From DATJIG01 sp050260515 (GTDB lineage Bacteria > Pseudomonadota > Alphaproteobacteria > SMXQ01): a stretch of 64,000 nucleotides of DNA. Shown in pieces: positions 42,037 through 50,841 of the stretch (position 1 is its first letter; each line of letters opens with the position of its first letter). The notes below the pieces were generated by a model. The model made no database searches. It was not told the origin of the DNA and saw nothing but the letters and a program-made list of their open reading frames with translations. The DNA is taken from assembly GCA_050260515.1 (NCBI GenBank), contig JBLNCI010000026.1:1-64000 (forward strand). Reading direction: 5' to 3'. Both the position numbers and the translations under genes were made by a program.

Positions 42037-43281
42037 CTAGGCGACGAGCAGGCCGTGCTTCTGCAGCTTGGCCTTCTGCCCCTCGTTGCGCGGCGGCAGC
42101 TTGAACAGCCGGTGCGAGTTGCCGCCGAGGATCGCGAGCTTCGCCTTCTCGTCGAGGAAGGGAAGGTCGTAGATCGTGGACGGCAGGTCGAAGTCCCAGT
42201 GCGGGTAGTCCGACGCGTAGAGGAGCTGCGTCTCGGCGTTCATCATCCGGAACGTGCACTCCACGGCTTCCATGTCCTGCAGCTCGATGGGCTGGGTCGA
42301 GTAGTACATGTCGCGCATGTAGTCGGACGGCTTCTTCTTCAGCGTCGGGCACTCCGACGAGCGCATCATGTACTCGTGGTCGAGGCGCTGCATCAGGAAC
42401 GGGATCCACGACAGGCCGCCCTCGATCCAGATCACCGGCAGCTTCGGGAAGCGCTCGCCGATGCCGTTGATGACCCAGTTGGTGCAGTGAAGGATGTTGT
42501 AGAAGCTGAAGCCGAGCGCGTGCACCGAGATGAAGCGGTTGCACGAGCGGAACACCGGCTCGAGCCAGTTCGGGCCGGAGTGGAACGACAGAGACAGGCC
42601 GCGCTCCTCCATCGCCCGGTACACCTTCATGTAGGCGTTGTCGTGCACGGGGAGCGTGCGGACCGTCGTCACCATGAAGCCGGTGACGCCCTTGCGGTGG
42701 CCGAAGGTCTCGACCTGGCGTAGCGCCTCGTCAGGATCGGAGAACGGCAGGCACAGCGCCGAAAACAGGCGGCCGCCCGACTCCGGCAGCACCTTCTCGG
42801 TGAGCCAGCGGTTGTAGCCCCAGCACAGATCCGCCTCCATCTCCTTCTGCGGATGGAGACCGATGTTCAGCATGCCGGTCGGGAACATGCACGAGTAGTC
42901 GACGCCCATCGCGTCCATCCAGCGATGGCCGAGGACCACGTCGCGGTGCGCGACGTCGCCTTTGCCGGTCTTCTCGGACGAGCGCAGCGGGTAGCGCGGG
43001 ATGCGGCCGCCCATGTCCTGGTAGCCGATGTTGTGCGGCACGATCGCGCGGCGGCCGAAGCCGCGGCCCGCCGTCACCAGTTGCTTGAGGACGTCGTTCT
43101 CCATGAACTCGAGCCACTCGCCGTAGCTCTCGTTCTCGTAGTGGTGGGCGTCGCAGTCGATGATCAGGATGTCGTCGTACTTGCGCTTGATCGCCTGCTG
43201 GGTGGCATGGGCGAGCAGCTTCGTGGTGTTGAGCTCCTCGACGGATACCCGTCGGCCGTGATCGGCGATGAGTTGTTCCAT
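42037..43281 (-). CDS. Amidohydrolase-family metal-dependent hydrolase
   Basis: 414 residues. Metal-binding DCDAHHYE at about residues 42-49, LSFHSGPNW in the middle, and YASDYPHWDFD near the end define the amidohydrolase_2 family. The N-terminal 40 residues before the barrel are longer than in the other two paralogues. Third gene of an operon with a Rieske ferredoxin and a small unknown protein, starting 43 bp after the latter. This type often occurs with ring-cleavage or decarboxylation pathways; substrate unknown. Confidence 0.88.
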   Translation of the reverse strand: MEQLIADHGRRVSVEELNTTKLLAHATQQAIKRKYDDILIIDCDAHHYENESYGEWLEFMENDVLKQLVTAGRGFGRRAIVPHNIGYQDMGGRIPRYPLRSSEKTGKGDVAHRDVVLGHRWMDAMGVDYSCMFPTGMLNIGLHPQKEMEADLCWGYNRWLTEKVLPESGGRLFSALCLPFSDPDEALRQVETFGHRKGVTGFMVTTVRTLPVHDNAYMKVYRAMEERGLSLSFHSGPNWLEPVFRSCNRFISVHALGFSFYNILHCTNWVINGIGERFPKLPVIWIEGGLSWIPFLMQRLDHEYMMRSSECPTLKKKPSDYMRDMYYSTQPIELQDMEAVECTFRMMNAETQLLYASDYPHWDFDLPSTIYDLPFLDEKAKLAILGGNSHRLFKLPPRNEGQKAKLQKHGLLVA

Positions 43282-43324
43282 GGGTCTTCTCCTGTTCTCG
43301 AATTCGTAGCGTTTGTTGAGGCGA

Positions 43325-43753
43325 TCAGCGTCCGGTCCAGCTCTGCCACATGCCGAGTTCGAACACCTGAAGGTTGGTGGCGCGCAGGAGCTTGCTCGCC
43401 AGCACCATCACGTCGGTGGGCGTCACGCCCGAGCGCGAGTTCACCGGCAGGTAGGGCGCGCCCTGCTCAACATTGGCCGAGTAGAGCTTGCAGAGCGCGG
43501 CGATCGCGAGCTGCATCGCCTCGGGGGTCAGCGCGTCGAGGCGTCCTTCCTTGAGCGCCTGCTCGATCGCCTGGGCAAGGCGGATCGCCTCGTCCGACAG
43601 ACCGGCCGGCGCCGTGGCGGGGACGGGCTTCGGCTTCGCAGCCTTGCTCGCCGCGGCCTTGGCCGGGGCGCGCTTCGGGGCCGCCGTCACCTTGGCGGGA
43701 CGGCGAGCGGCTTTCGCCATGCGGGTCGCGCGCTCAGACGAGGACATAGACAT
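43325..43753 (-). CDS. Small protein with Ala/Lys-rich tail, Rieske operon
   Basis: 142 residues. Residues 1-50 are Ala/Lys/Pro-rich (KRAPAKAAASKAAKPKP) and probably disordered; residues 52-142 form a helical domain (LSDEAIRLAQAIEQALKEGR, LTPEAMQLAIAALCKLYSAN). No family recognised. The ATG at 43753 lies inside the end of the Rieske gene (20-bp overlap), behind AAGGGCG, so translation is coupled. It probably works with the Rieske protein and amidohydrolase, possibly as an accessory or scaffold; this rests on position only. Confidence 0.75.
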   Translation of the reverse strand: MSMSSSERATRMAKAARRPAKVTAAPKRAPAKAAASKAAKPKPVPATAPAGLSDEAIRLAQAIEQALKEGRLDALTPEAMQLAIAALCKLYSANVEQGAPYLPVNSRSGVTPTDVMVLASKLLRATNLQVFELGMWQSWTGR

Positions 43754-44099
43754 CGTCGCCCTTCTGCACGACCTGGTACTTGCGCAGCTTGAGGCGACGG
43801 TCGGCGACGCACTCGCCGGTCTTCATGTCGTACTCGTAGCCGTGCCACGGGCAGACGAAGTGCATCTCGGTGTCCGAGAAGTAGAGACCGCGGGACGTCT
43901 TGTCCGGCATGATCCGCTCCTCGACCTTGGCGATCGTCAGGCCTTCGCAGGCCGGGCCGCCCTGGTGGACGCAGTTGTTGGAGTAGGCGTAGTACTGGCC
44001 CTTCTCGCGGAAGACGCCGATCTCGATGTCCTTGTGGACGACGATACGGCGATCGCCGTCGTTGAATTCCGATGCCTTGGCGACGAATTGCTCCGCCAT
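43734..44099 (-). CDS. Rieske [2Fe-2S] ferredoxin-like protein
   Basis: 121 residues. Cluster ligands are complete: Cys-x-His in NNCVHQGGP and Cys-x-x-His in VCPWHGYEYD. Small soluble Rieske proteins of this size serve as electron carriers to oxygenases. The ATG at 44099 is preceded by AGGAGAAA; a longer frame upstream lacks support. No oxygenase alpha subunit lies nearby, so its partner must be elsewhere or the adjacent genes use it differently. Divergent from a LysR gene, a likely regulator. Confidence 0.93.
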   Translation of the reverse strand: MAEQFVAKASEFNDGDRRIVVHKDIEIGVFREKGQYYAYSNNCVHQGGPACEGLTIAKVEERIMPDKTSRGLYFSDTEMHFVCPWHGYEYDMKTGECVADRRLKLRKYQVVQKGDDVYVLV

Positions 44100-44260
44100 G
44101 TCGGTGTTTCTCCTGAACGTCACGCGTGGTTGCGGGGATCTCGCGTGCGGTGCCCGGGGCGGCGGACGGGTCATGCCCGTTTCGCCGCTATCCTCGGCTC
44201 TTTCGAGCGCTTTCGGGACCGCGCGGCGGGGATTGTACCGGTCCGCCCCGTAATGTAAAT

Positions 44261-44288
44261 TTGAAGCTTATTGAACCTGAGCTATAGC
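44261..44288 (+). promoter_or_regulatory. Candidate promoter for LysR gene
   Basis: TTGAAG and TATAGC are separated by 16 bases within an AT-rich patch of the 251-bp divergent region between the Rieske and LysR genes. The patch also contains repeated TTGAA units and could hold LysR binding sites. Confidence 0.35.
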
Positions 44289-44350
44289 CTGATTGTAGCT
44301 GGAATCCGCGCATCCGGCGGGCCCGGCGGCCGGCGTTTGGGGCGGTTTCC

Positions 44351-45250
44351 ATGACTCCCGAAGACCTCGACCTGAAGAAGCTGCGCGCGTTCCAACTCGT
44401 TGCCCGCCACGGCAGCCTGCAGAAGGCCGCCGACCGGCTCGGAATCACCATCTCGGCGGTGTCGTTCAGCCTGCGGCGGCTGGAGGAGACGCTCGGCATG
44501 ACGCTGCTCAACCGGCTGCCCAACCGCGTCACGCTGACGCCGACCGGCAAGGTGTTCGCCGGCGAGGTCGACTCGCTGCTCGAGAAGGCCGACGGCATGC
44601 TGGCCAAGTTCCGCAGCCACGAGGCGGCGCCGACGGCAGTGTCGCTCGCCATCTGCAACGGTGAGATGGGCACGTACCTGGCGCCCCGCATCTGCGACTT
44701 CATCGAGAAGAACAAGCACGTCGAGCTCAACGTGCAGATACTGAGCTCGCGCCAGGCGCTCGAGCATCTGCAGGCGGGCGAGGTCGACGTCTGCATCGGC
44801 CGCTTCCCGGCGCTGCCGGACACGCTCGGGCAGGAGTTCGTGGTCGAGAGCGGGTTGACGCTCGCCTGTGCGCCGGGGCATCCGCTGCTGAAGAAGAAGC
44901 GCATCGGCCTCGAGGACATCGCCGATCACACGCTGTTCACGCTGGCGCGCCATTCGCTGACCCGCGACAACATCGACCGCACGTTCGCCGCCGCGGGCGT
45001 CCATCCGAAGAGCTGCATCGATGCCGGCAACTGCTCGACGGCGCGCGAGTTCGCCGCGCGCGGCGTCGGCGTCGCCATCATCCACTCGCTGTGCGCGGTG
45101 CCGGAGGCGAAGGGGCGGCTCAAGTTCGTCGATCTCGGCGCGACCTTCGGCCGCCTCGCGTTCTTCGCCCTCTACCGCAAGAAGAACGTCTCGCCGGCGA
45201 TCCTCGCCCTGATCGAGGAGCTGACCCGGGCCTCGCGGCGCGCCGCCTGA
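44351..45250 (+). CDS. LysR-family transcriptional regulator
   Basis: 299 residues. HTH in residues 1-65 (LDLKKLRAFQLVARHGSLQK, ISAVSFSLRRLEETLGMTLL), then the effector-binding domain. GSLQKAAD and RLPNRVTLTPTGKVFAGEV are typical. It faces the Rieske/amidohydrolase operon and precedes TctC, TPP-enzyme and UbiX genes on its own strand, so it may control both directions. Effector unknown. Confidence 0.94.
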   Translation: MTPEDLDLKKLRAFQLVARHGSLQKAADRLGITISAVSFSLRRLEETLGMTLLNRLPNRVTLTPTGKVFAGEVDSLLEKADGMLAKFRSHEAAPTAVSLAICNGEMGTYLAPRICDFIEKNKHVELNVQILSSRQALEHLQAGEVDVCIGRFPALPDTLGQEFVVESGLTLACAPGHPLLKKKRIGLEDIADHTLFTLARHSLTRDNIDRTFAAAGVHPKSCIDAGNCSTAREFAARGVGVAIIHSLCAVPEAKGRLKFVDLGATFGRLAFFALYRKKNVSPAILALIEELTRASRRAA

Positions 45251-45442
45251 CGCTGCGGAGCAACGTAAGGAAATCCGGGTAACATATTGATCCAAAATCG
45301 AGTTCATTGGTTGAGTGGGTGTGGGTATTTCCGCGCCGCCACGGCCAACGACCTGTGCTAGTACTTTCCACATGCGAGCGGCGCCGGAAGAGCGCCGTGC
45401 TGGAGAGGCCCCGGGATTTCAATCCCCTCTGAGGAGTACGAG

Positions 45443-46507
45443 ATGACCCCGTTCCGCCCAACCCTTGCGCGCGCCGCGTGCGCGCTTGCGCTCGGCCTGT
45501 GCGTTGGAAGCATGCCCGCGTCGGCGCAGTCGGCTGCCGACTTCTACAAGGACAAGAAGGTCGACCTGCTGATCGGCTACTCGGCCGGCGGCGGGTACGA
45601 CGTGTACGCCCGCATGATCGCCCGCTACTGGGGCAACCATATCCCCGGCAATCCGCAGTTCGTGCCGCGCAACAAGCCGGGCGCGGGCAGCCTGCTCGTC
45701 ACCAACGAGCTCTACAACATCGCGCCCAAGGACGGCTCCGTCATCGGCACCTTCGCCCGCGGCGCGCCGCTCGAGGCATTCTTCGGCAATCCGGCGGCGA
45801 AGTATGACCCGGTGAAGCTCGGTTGGATCGGCAGCGCCAACAACGAGGTCAGCGTCTGCGCGATCATGAACCGCGTGCCGATCAAGTCGACCGAGGAGTT
45901 CATGGCGAAAGAGATCGTCCTCGGCGGCACCGGACCCGGCGCCGACACCGACCTGTTCCCGATGCTGATGAACAATGTGCTCGGCACCAAGTTCAAGCTC
46001 ATCTCGGGCTACCCCGGCGGCAACGACATCAACCTCGCGATGGAGCGGGGCGAGGTCAACGGACGCTGCGGCTGGTCGTGGTCGTCGGTGGTGTCGACGC
46101 GGCCGCAATGGCTGAAGGACGGCACGATTCAGATCACCGCCCAGATCGCGCTCGAGAAGCATCCCGACCTGCCGAACGTGCCGCTCGTGCTCGATCTTGC
46201 GAAGACTCCGCGCGATCGCGCGATCCTCGAGGTGGTGTTCTCGGGGCAGCCGATGGGCCGACCCTATGCGGCGCCCCCGGGGCTGCAGCCGGAGCGGCTC
46301 AAGCTGCTGCGCGACTCGTTCATGGCGACGATGAAGGACCCGGCGTTCCTCGCCGAGGCCGAGAAGGCGCAGCTCGAGATCACGCCGGTCGACGGCGACG
46401 CCATCGATAAGATCATGGCGAAGACCTCGGCGCAGCCGAAGGACATCGTCATGGCGGCGAAGGACGCGACCACGCGCACCGACAAGATTCAGATCGAGAA
46501 GAAGTAG
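45443..46507 (+). CDS. TctC/Bug-family periplasmic substrate-binding protein
   Basis: 354 residues; signal peptide ending near MPASA, mature QSAADFYKDKKVDLLIGYSA with the loop GGGYDVYARMIARYWG. Expected NKPGAGSLLVTNELYNIAPKDGS and SGYPGGNDINLAMERGEVNG segments follow. GAGGAGTACGAG ribosome site. It follows a LysR gene by 192 bp and is closed by a strong terminator, so it may be regulated on its own. No TctA/TctB. Confidence 0.91.
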   Translation: MTPFRPTLARAACALALGLCVGSMPASAQSAADFYKDKKVDLLIGYSAGGGYDVYARMIARYWGNHIPGNPQFVPRNKPGAGSLLVTNELYNIAPKDGSVIGTFARGAPLEAFFGNPAAKYDPVKLGWIGSANNEVSVCAIMNRVPIKSTEEFMAKEIVLGGTGPGADTDLFPMLMNNVLGTKFKLISGYPGGNDINLAMERGEVNGRCGWSWSSVVSTRPQWLKDGTIQITAQIALEKHPDLPNVPLVLDLAKTPRDRAILEVVFSGQPMGRPYAAPPGLQPERLKLLRDSFMATMKDPAFLAEAEKAQLEITPVDGDAIDKIMAKTSAQPKDIVMAAKDATTRTDKIQIEKK

Positions 46508-46526
46508 CCGCTCGACTCACGTCACC

Positions 46527-46561
46527 GACCCCGCCGGAGCGATCCGGCGGGGTCTTGTTTT
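46527..46561 (+). terminator. Rho-independent terminator after TctC gene
   Basis: GACCCCGCCGGA-GCGA-TCCGGCGGGGTC, 12-bp perfect stem, followed by TTGTTTT. Starts 20 bp after the TctC stop. Confidence 0.93.
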
Positions 46562-46700
46562 GCCCGGATTTCCGGCGGTTCCGTCCCTCGCGCGCGGCAC
46601 CGGGTCTTGCGGCTCCAGCGGCGCTTGCCTAAAGTGCCGACCCTCGGCCGCGCAACACGGCCAATACAATAACCATAACCGCAGCACAGAAAGGGAGACG

Positions 46701-48563
46701 ATGGCCAAGTCGTCGAATGGCGCGAAGGGCGCCACGGGCAAGAGCGCCGGCACCAAGACCTTCCGCAAGCCGATTCCGGAGCCGAGGCCTTCGGGCACCG
46801 TGGTCGCCAAGAAGGGGCGCTACAACTCCGACGTCATCGTCGACATGCTGCATCGCTACGGCTTCCCCTTCGCCGCTCTCAATCCCGGCGCGTCGTACCG
46901 CGGACTTCACGACTCCATCGTGAACTACGGCAAGAACGTCCCCTACATGATGCTGTGCCAGCATGAGGAGACGGCGGTCCAGATCGCCCACGGCTACGCC
47001 CGCGCGACCGGCAAGCCGATGGTCGCGATCGTCCACAACCTGGTCGGCCTGCTGCACTCGAACCTCGCTATCTACTACGCCTACATCGACCGCGCGCCGG
47101 TGTTCATTCTCGGCGCCACGGGCCCTATGAACGAGACCAAGCGCCGTCCGAAGATCGACTGGACGCACACCGCGAACGTGCAGGGCGAGTCGATCCGTCA
47201 CTACACCAAGTGGGATTACCAGCCCTCGACCGTCGACGGCATTCCCGAGGCGATGGCGCGCGCCTACTCGGTGATGATGAGCGGGCCGCAGGGCCCGATC
47301 TACATGTGCTTCGACGCCTGGCTCCAGGAGGAGAAGCTCGAGCACAAGGTCGAGATGCCGCGCGCCGACTTCATGGAAGTCCCGACCAAGATCGCGCCCG
47401 ATCCCGAGGCGCTCGACGCCGCGGCCGAGATGCTGGTCCGCGCCAAGAAGCCGGTGCTGCTCGCCGAGTTCTCCGGCCGCTCGGAGCTGGGCTACTACGG
47501 CCTGATCGAGCTCGCCGAGGCGCTGCAGGCGCCGGTCGTCGATCTCGACATGCGCCAGTGCTTCCCCGGCACGCACCCGCTCAACCTGTCGATGCACGAC
47601 GACGTGTTCGACGGCGCCGACGTGGTGTGCGGCTGCGACGTCCGTGACTGGGAGCGTCCGACGACCCATCTCACCTCGACCACCCGCAAGGTCGAGCGCG
47701 TCACGGCCAAAGGCGCGAAGTTCATCGACATCGGCTTCAACGAGGTCGTGATCTCGAAGTGGTCGATGGACTACCAGCGCTTCATGGACGCGGACCTCAA
47801 GATCACCGCCGACACCGATCTCGCGCTGCCTGAGCTCGCCAAGCGGGTGAGGGCGCTGATGAAGAAGAACCCGAACCTCGCCGCCGCGGCCCAGAAGCGT
47901 GGGGCGGAGATCGCCCGCAAGCACAAGGCCGCGCGCGAGAAGTGGATGAAGATCGGCCGCGAGGTCGGGCGCGACGAGAGCCCGATTCCTCTGCCGACGC
48001 TCGCCTACGAGGTCTGGCAGAAGATCAAGAACTACGACTGGGTGCTCACTGCCGGTACGCTCGAGGACTGGACGCGCCGCATCTGGGACTTCGACAAGCC
48101 GTATCGTCACGCCGGCAAGTCGCTCGGTACCTCGACGCAGATCGGCACGTCGCTCGGCGTCGCGCTGGCGCATCGCCAGCACGGCCGCCTGTGCGTCGAC
48201 CTGCAGCCCGACGGCGACCTCATGTTCGACGCCGGCGCTTTGTGGGTCGCGGCCAAGCACAACATCCCGATGCTCATCGTGATGTACAACAACCGCGCCT
48301 ACTACAACGACTGGGAGCACCAGATCCGCATGGCGCGCCATCGCGGCACCGACGAGGGCAAGGCCCACATCGGCATGGACATGTGCGATCCGGACCCGGA
48401 TTTCGCCGGACTCGCCAAGTCGATGGGCTGGTATGGCGAGGGGCCGATCGACAAGGCGAAGGACGTCGGTCCGGCGCTGGAGCGCGCGATCGAGCGCGTC
48501 CGCCAGGGCCAGCCGGCGCTGATCGACACCCTCACCGTGAAGCGCGACGAATACAACGAGTAG
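46701..48563 (+). CDS. Thiamine-pyrophosphate-dependent enzyme, acetolactate synthase-like
   Basis: 620 residues. The activating glutamate is in HEETAVQIAHGYARATGKP, and the C-terminal TPP/Mg motif runs from DGDLMFDAG to VMYNN. A basic N-terminal tail of about 35 residues (KSSNGAKGATGKSAGTKT) is unusual. The ATG at 46701 follows AAGGGAGACG. It lies between a TctC gene and ubiX and is therefore probably catabolic (2-oxo acid or acyl-CoA decarboxylase/lyase) rather than for valine synthesis; no small regulatory subunit gene is adjacent. Confidence 0.9.
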   Translation: MAKSSNGAKGATGKSAGTKTFRKPIPEPRPSGTVVAKKGRYNSDVIVDMLHRYGFPFAALNPGASYRGLHDSIVNYGKNVPYMMLCQHEETAVQIAHGYARATGKPMVAIVHNLVGLLHSNLAIYYAYIDRAPVFILGATGPMNETKRRPKIDWTHTANVQGESIRHYTKWDYQPSTVDGIPEAMARAYSVMMSGPQGPIYMCFDAWLQEEKLEHKVEMPRADFMEVPTKIAPDPEALDAAAEMLVRAKKPVLLAEFSGRSELGYYGLIELAEALQAPVVDLDMRQCFPGTHPLNLSMHDDVFDGADVVCGCDVRDWERPTTHLTSTTRKVERVTAKGAKFIDIGFNEVVISKWSMDYQRFMDADLKITADTDLALPELAKRVRALMKKNPNLAAAAQKRGAEIARKHKAAREKWMKIGREVGRDESPIPLPTLAYEVWQKIKNYDWVLTAGTLEDWTRRIWDFDKPYRHAGKSLGTSTQIGTSLGVALAHRQHGRLCVDLQPDGDLMFDAGALWVAAKHNIPMLIVMYNNRAYYNDWEHQIRMARHRGTDEGKAHIGMDMCDPDPDFAGLAKSMGWYGEGPIDKAKDVGPALERAIERVRQGQPALIDTLTVKRDEYNE

Positions 48564-48654
48564 GCGCCGGGAGTAGGCCGGACGGACAGAGGCGTACGGG
48601 GCCGAGGCTGGACTTGTCGTCCGGCCTCGGCTTCAATGCGCCGGCTGCGGCTTC

Positions 48655-48679
48655 AGGGGCGGCAAGGACCGCCCCTTTT
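48655..48679 (+). terminator. Terminator between TPP-enzyme and ubiX genes
   Basis: GGGGCGG-CAAGGA-CCGCCCC with TTTT after it. A second, longer imperfect hairpin (GCCGAGGC with GCCTCGGC, 48601-48631) precedes it. The two may end the TPP-enzyme transcript, so ubiX likely has its own promoter. Confidence 0.75.
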
Positions 48680-48743
48680 GCTTGCTGAGATCCTCAGGGC
48701 GCCATTGAAGAACGCCCGCTAAGCATCGGGAACGGAACGGATT

Positions 48744-49310
48744 ATGCGTCGCATCATCGTCGGAATGTCGGGAGCGTCGGGGGCCATTTACGGCATCCGC
48801 GCCATGGAGGCGCTGCGCGCCGCCGGCGACATCGAGATCCACCTCATCATGTCGCCGTCGGCGGGGCAGACCATCGTCGACGAGACCGACTGGAAGGTGT
48901 CCGACGTCAAGGACCTGGCGCACGTCGTTCACAATTTCCGCGATATCGGAGCGTCGCTGTCGTCGGGCTCCTATCGCACGGAAGGCATGATCGTCGCCCC
49001 GTGCTCGGTGAAGACGCTCTCCGGCATCGTCAACTCCTACGACGACAACCTGCTGACCCGCGCCGCCGATGTCGTCCTTAAGGAGAAGCGCCGGCTGGTT
49101 CTGCTGGTGCGCGAAGCGCCGTTCCACCTCGGCCACCTCGAGCTGATGACGCGCGCCGCCCAGTACGGGGCCGTCGTCATGCCGCCGGTGCCGGCGTTCT
49201 ATATCCGGCCGAAGACGCTCGACGACGTCATCAATCAGTCGATCGGCAAGGCGATCGACTTCTTCGACGTCCCCCACACGCTGTTCAAGCGCTGGAAAGA
49301 GGACGAGTAG
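48744..49310 (+). CDS. ubiX: UbiX-like flavin prenyltransferase
   Basis: 188 residues, full length. Flavin/dimethylallyl-phosphate binding motifs: IVGMSGASGAIYGIRAME at the start, APCSVKTLSGIVNSYDDNLL, and RAADVVLKEKRRLVLLVREA. UbiX makes the prenylated FMN that UbiD-family decarboxylases need; a UbiD homologue is at 22989. It is flanked by terminators on both sides. The family is well defined, so the function is firm, though it may serve catabolism rather than ubiquinone synthesis. Confidence 0.95.
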   Translation: MRRIIVGMSGASGAIYGIRAMEALRAAGDIEIHLIMSPSAGQTIVDETDWKVSDVKDLAHVVHNFRDIGASLSSGSYRTEGMIVAPCSVKTLSGIVNSYDDNLLTRAADVVLKEKRRLVLLVREAPFHLGHLELMTRAAQYGAVVMPPVPAFYIRPKTLDDVINQSIGKAIDFFDVPHTLFKRWKEDE

Positions 49311-49330
49311 CCCTCAACTGAGAGCGACGT

Positions 49331-49355
49331 GAGCGGGGCTTTGCCCCGCTCTTTT
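49331..49355 (+). terminator. Rho-independent terminator after ubiX
   Basis: GAGCGGGGC-TTT-GCCCCGCTC followed by TTTT, 20 bp after the ubiX stop. Confidence 0.93.
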
Positions 49356-49441
49356 CGTCTCGGGGTTCTGAAACCGACACTGGAGCCGTCCGGGACTCCG
49401 CGCCATCATGGCCGGGCAGATTGTTCGAACGGGAGGGAACC

Positions 49442-49630
49442 ATGGCCAACGCACGGCAGGCCCCGAAATCCGGGGCGCGTACCCGTAAATCGGCTTCGAC
49501 CGCGATGGGCGGCCGCAAGGCTGGCACCGGAGTGGCCGGCAAGGCGCACGAAAAGCCGGTGCGGAAGGAGAGCGCGGCGCGGAGCAAGATGAAGCGCCGC
49601 TCGGACTACAGCGATCAGGCCAAGCGCTGA
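49442..49630 (+). CDS. Small basic protein of unknown function
   Basis: 62 residues, rich in Lys, Arg, Ala and Ser (APKSGARTRKSASTAMGGRK), probably disordered and nucleic-acid or polyanion binding. Clear GGGAGGGAACC ribosome site at 49432. Stands after a terminator as an independent unit. No family recognised. Confidence 0.6.
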   Translation: MANARQAPKSGARTRKSASTAMGGRKAGTGVAGKAHEKPVRKESAARSKMKRRSDYSDQAKR

Positions 49631-49633
49631 CGC

Positions 49634-50674
49634 TCACCGGCCCATCGCCTGCTTGGTCCGCTCGATGACGTCCTGCGGCAGCGCCGCGACGTGGGCGAGC
49701 AGCGCCTCGATCTCGGCCGCCGTCACCGGCGTGATCTCCATGTCGTGCTGCTTGGCATCGGCGAGCAGTTGCGGATCCGCGAGGCTCGCGACGAAGGCGG
49801 TGCGCAGCGCGGTGGCGCGGCTCTCCGACAATCCCGGCGGGGCGACGAACGGCCGCCCGAGGACGTCGCGGGCGAGCAGGAGCTCGAGGCACGCGCGTTC
49901 CTCGTCGTTGCGGGCGAGCGACGTCGCGATCGGCACGTCGGGGATGTCCGGATGCGGCGTGAGCCCGGTCTGGAACAGGAGATTGATTTTCTTGTCCGCG
50001 AGCCAGTCGGGCTTCTCGGTCTTGATCGCGCCCCACGCCCAGTAGCCGATGCCCTCCGCCTCGCCGCGCTCGAGGGCGAGGATCGCGTTGCCCATGGCGT
50101 GGTAGCCGGTGACCAGCTTGAACCGGGTCCCGATCAGGTTGTTGAGGGCCTGCGGCATGAGCTGGTTGTCGGAGGATGCCGACGTCGAGGCGGTGAGCAG
50201 CTCGCGCTGGAACAGGTCGCGCGCGGTCCTCACCTGCGACGTGTGCCAGGAGATGGCGAGCGAGCTCTCCCTGTTCATGCTGCCGAGCCAGGTGAATCTC
50301 AGCGGATCGAAGTCGAGGCCGGTTCCGCCGAGCATCGGCTCGAACGGCAGGCCGCGGCCGATCGTGCCGATGGTGAGGCCGTCCTTCGGCGCCGTCACGT
50401 AGAGATAGCGCGCGGCGGTGATGCCGCCGGCGCCCATCATGTTCTTGACCACGAACGTCGGCGAGCCCGGCAGATGGTTGGGCATGTAACGGGCGAGGAG
50501 CCGCGCGTAGATGTCGTAGGTACCGCCGGCGCTCGAATAGACGATCATGGTCATCTGCTTGCCGGCGAACGCGGCCGAGTCCGGGTCGGCGGCGGCGACG
50601 GGCGTCGCCGCGGCGACGACGACGAGGACGACGACACGCGACAGCGACAGGACTCCGGTGACGGATCCACGCAT
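49634..50674 (-). CDS. TctC/Bug-family periplasmic substrate-binding protein
   Basis: 346 residues; signal peptide ending near TPVAA, then DPDSAAFAGKQMTMIVYSSA and the loop GGTYDIYARLLARYMPNH, where the usual third Gly before Tyr is Thr. NMMGAGGITAARYLYVTAPKDGL follows. Divergent from an amidohydrolase gene at 50842 (167 bp between starts), a pairing that recurs in this window. No TctA/TctB. Confidence 0.9.
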   Translation of the reverse strand: MRGSVTGVLSLSRVVVLVVVAAATPVAAADPDSAAFAGKQMTMIVYSSAGGTYDIYARLLARYMPNHLPGSPTFVVKNMMGAGGITAARYLYVTAPKDGLTIGTIGRGLPFEPMLGGTGLDFDPLRFTWLGSMNRESSLAISWHTSQVRTARDLFQRELLTASTSASSDNQLMPQALNNLIGTRFKLVTGYHAMGNAILALERGEAEGIGYWAWGAIKTEKPDWLADKKINLLFQTGLTPHPDIPDVPIATSLARNDEERACLELLLARDVLGRPFVAPPGLSESRATALRTAFVASLADPQLLADAKQHDMEITPVTAAEIEALLAHVAALPQDVIERTKQAMGR

Positions 50675-50841
50675 GCGATGCCTCCCCAGGCGGGGCGGGC
50701 CCGCGATACGGCCCGCCGATGCTATTCTTTTAGAAATTGATATCGCTTTTTGCTTCCGTCAGCATACGTCCGGGAGCGGCCAATTCAATGCGCCAAAAAG
50801 AGCGCGCGCCGGCAATCGAAACACGCTCCGGGGAGAGCCGA

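Noticed and set aside
46701..48563. Assignment of the TPP enzyme as IlvB for branched-chain amino acid synthesis
   Set aside because: No ilvN or ilvC beside it, an atypical basic N-terminus, and catabolic neighbours; only the broad family is supported.
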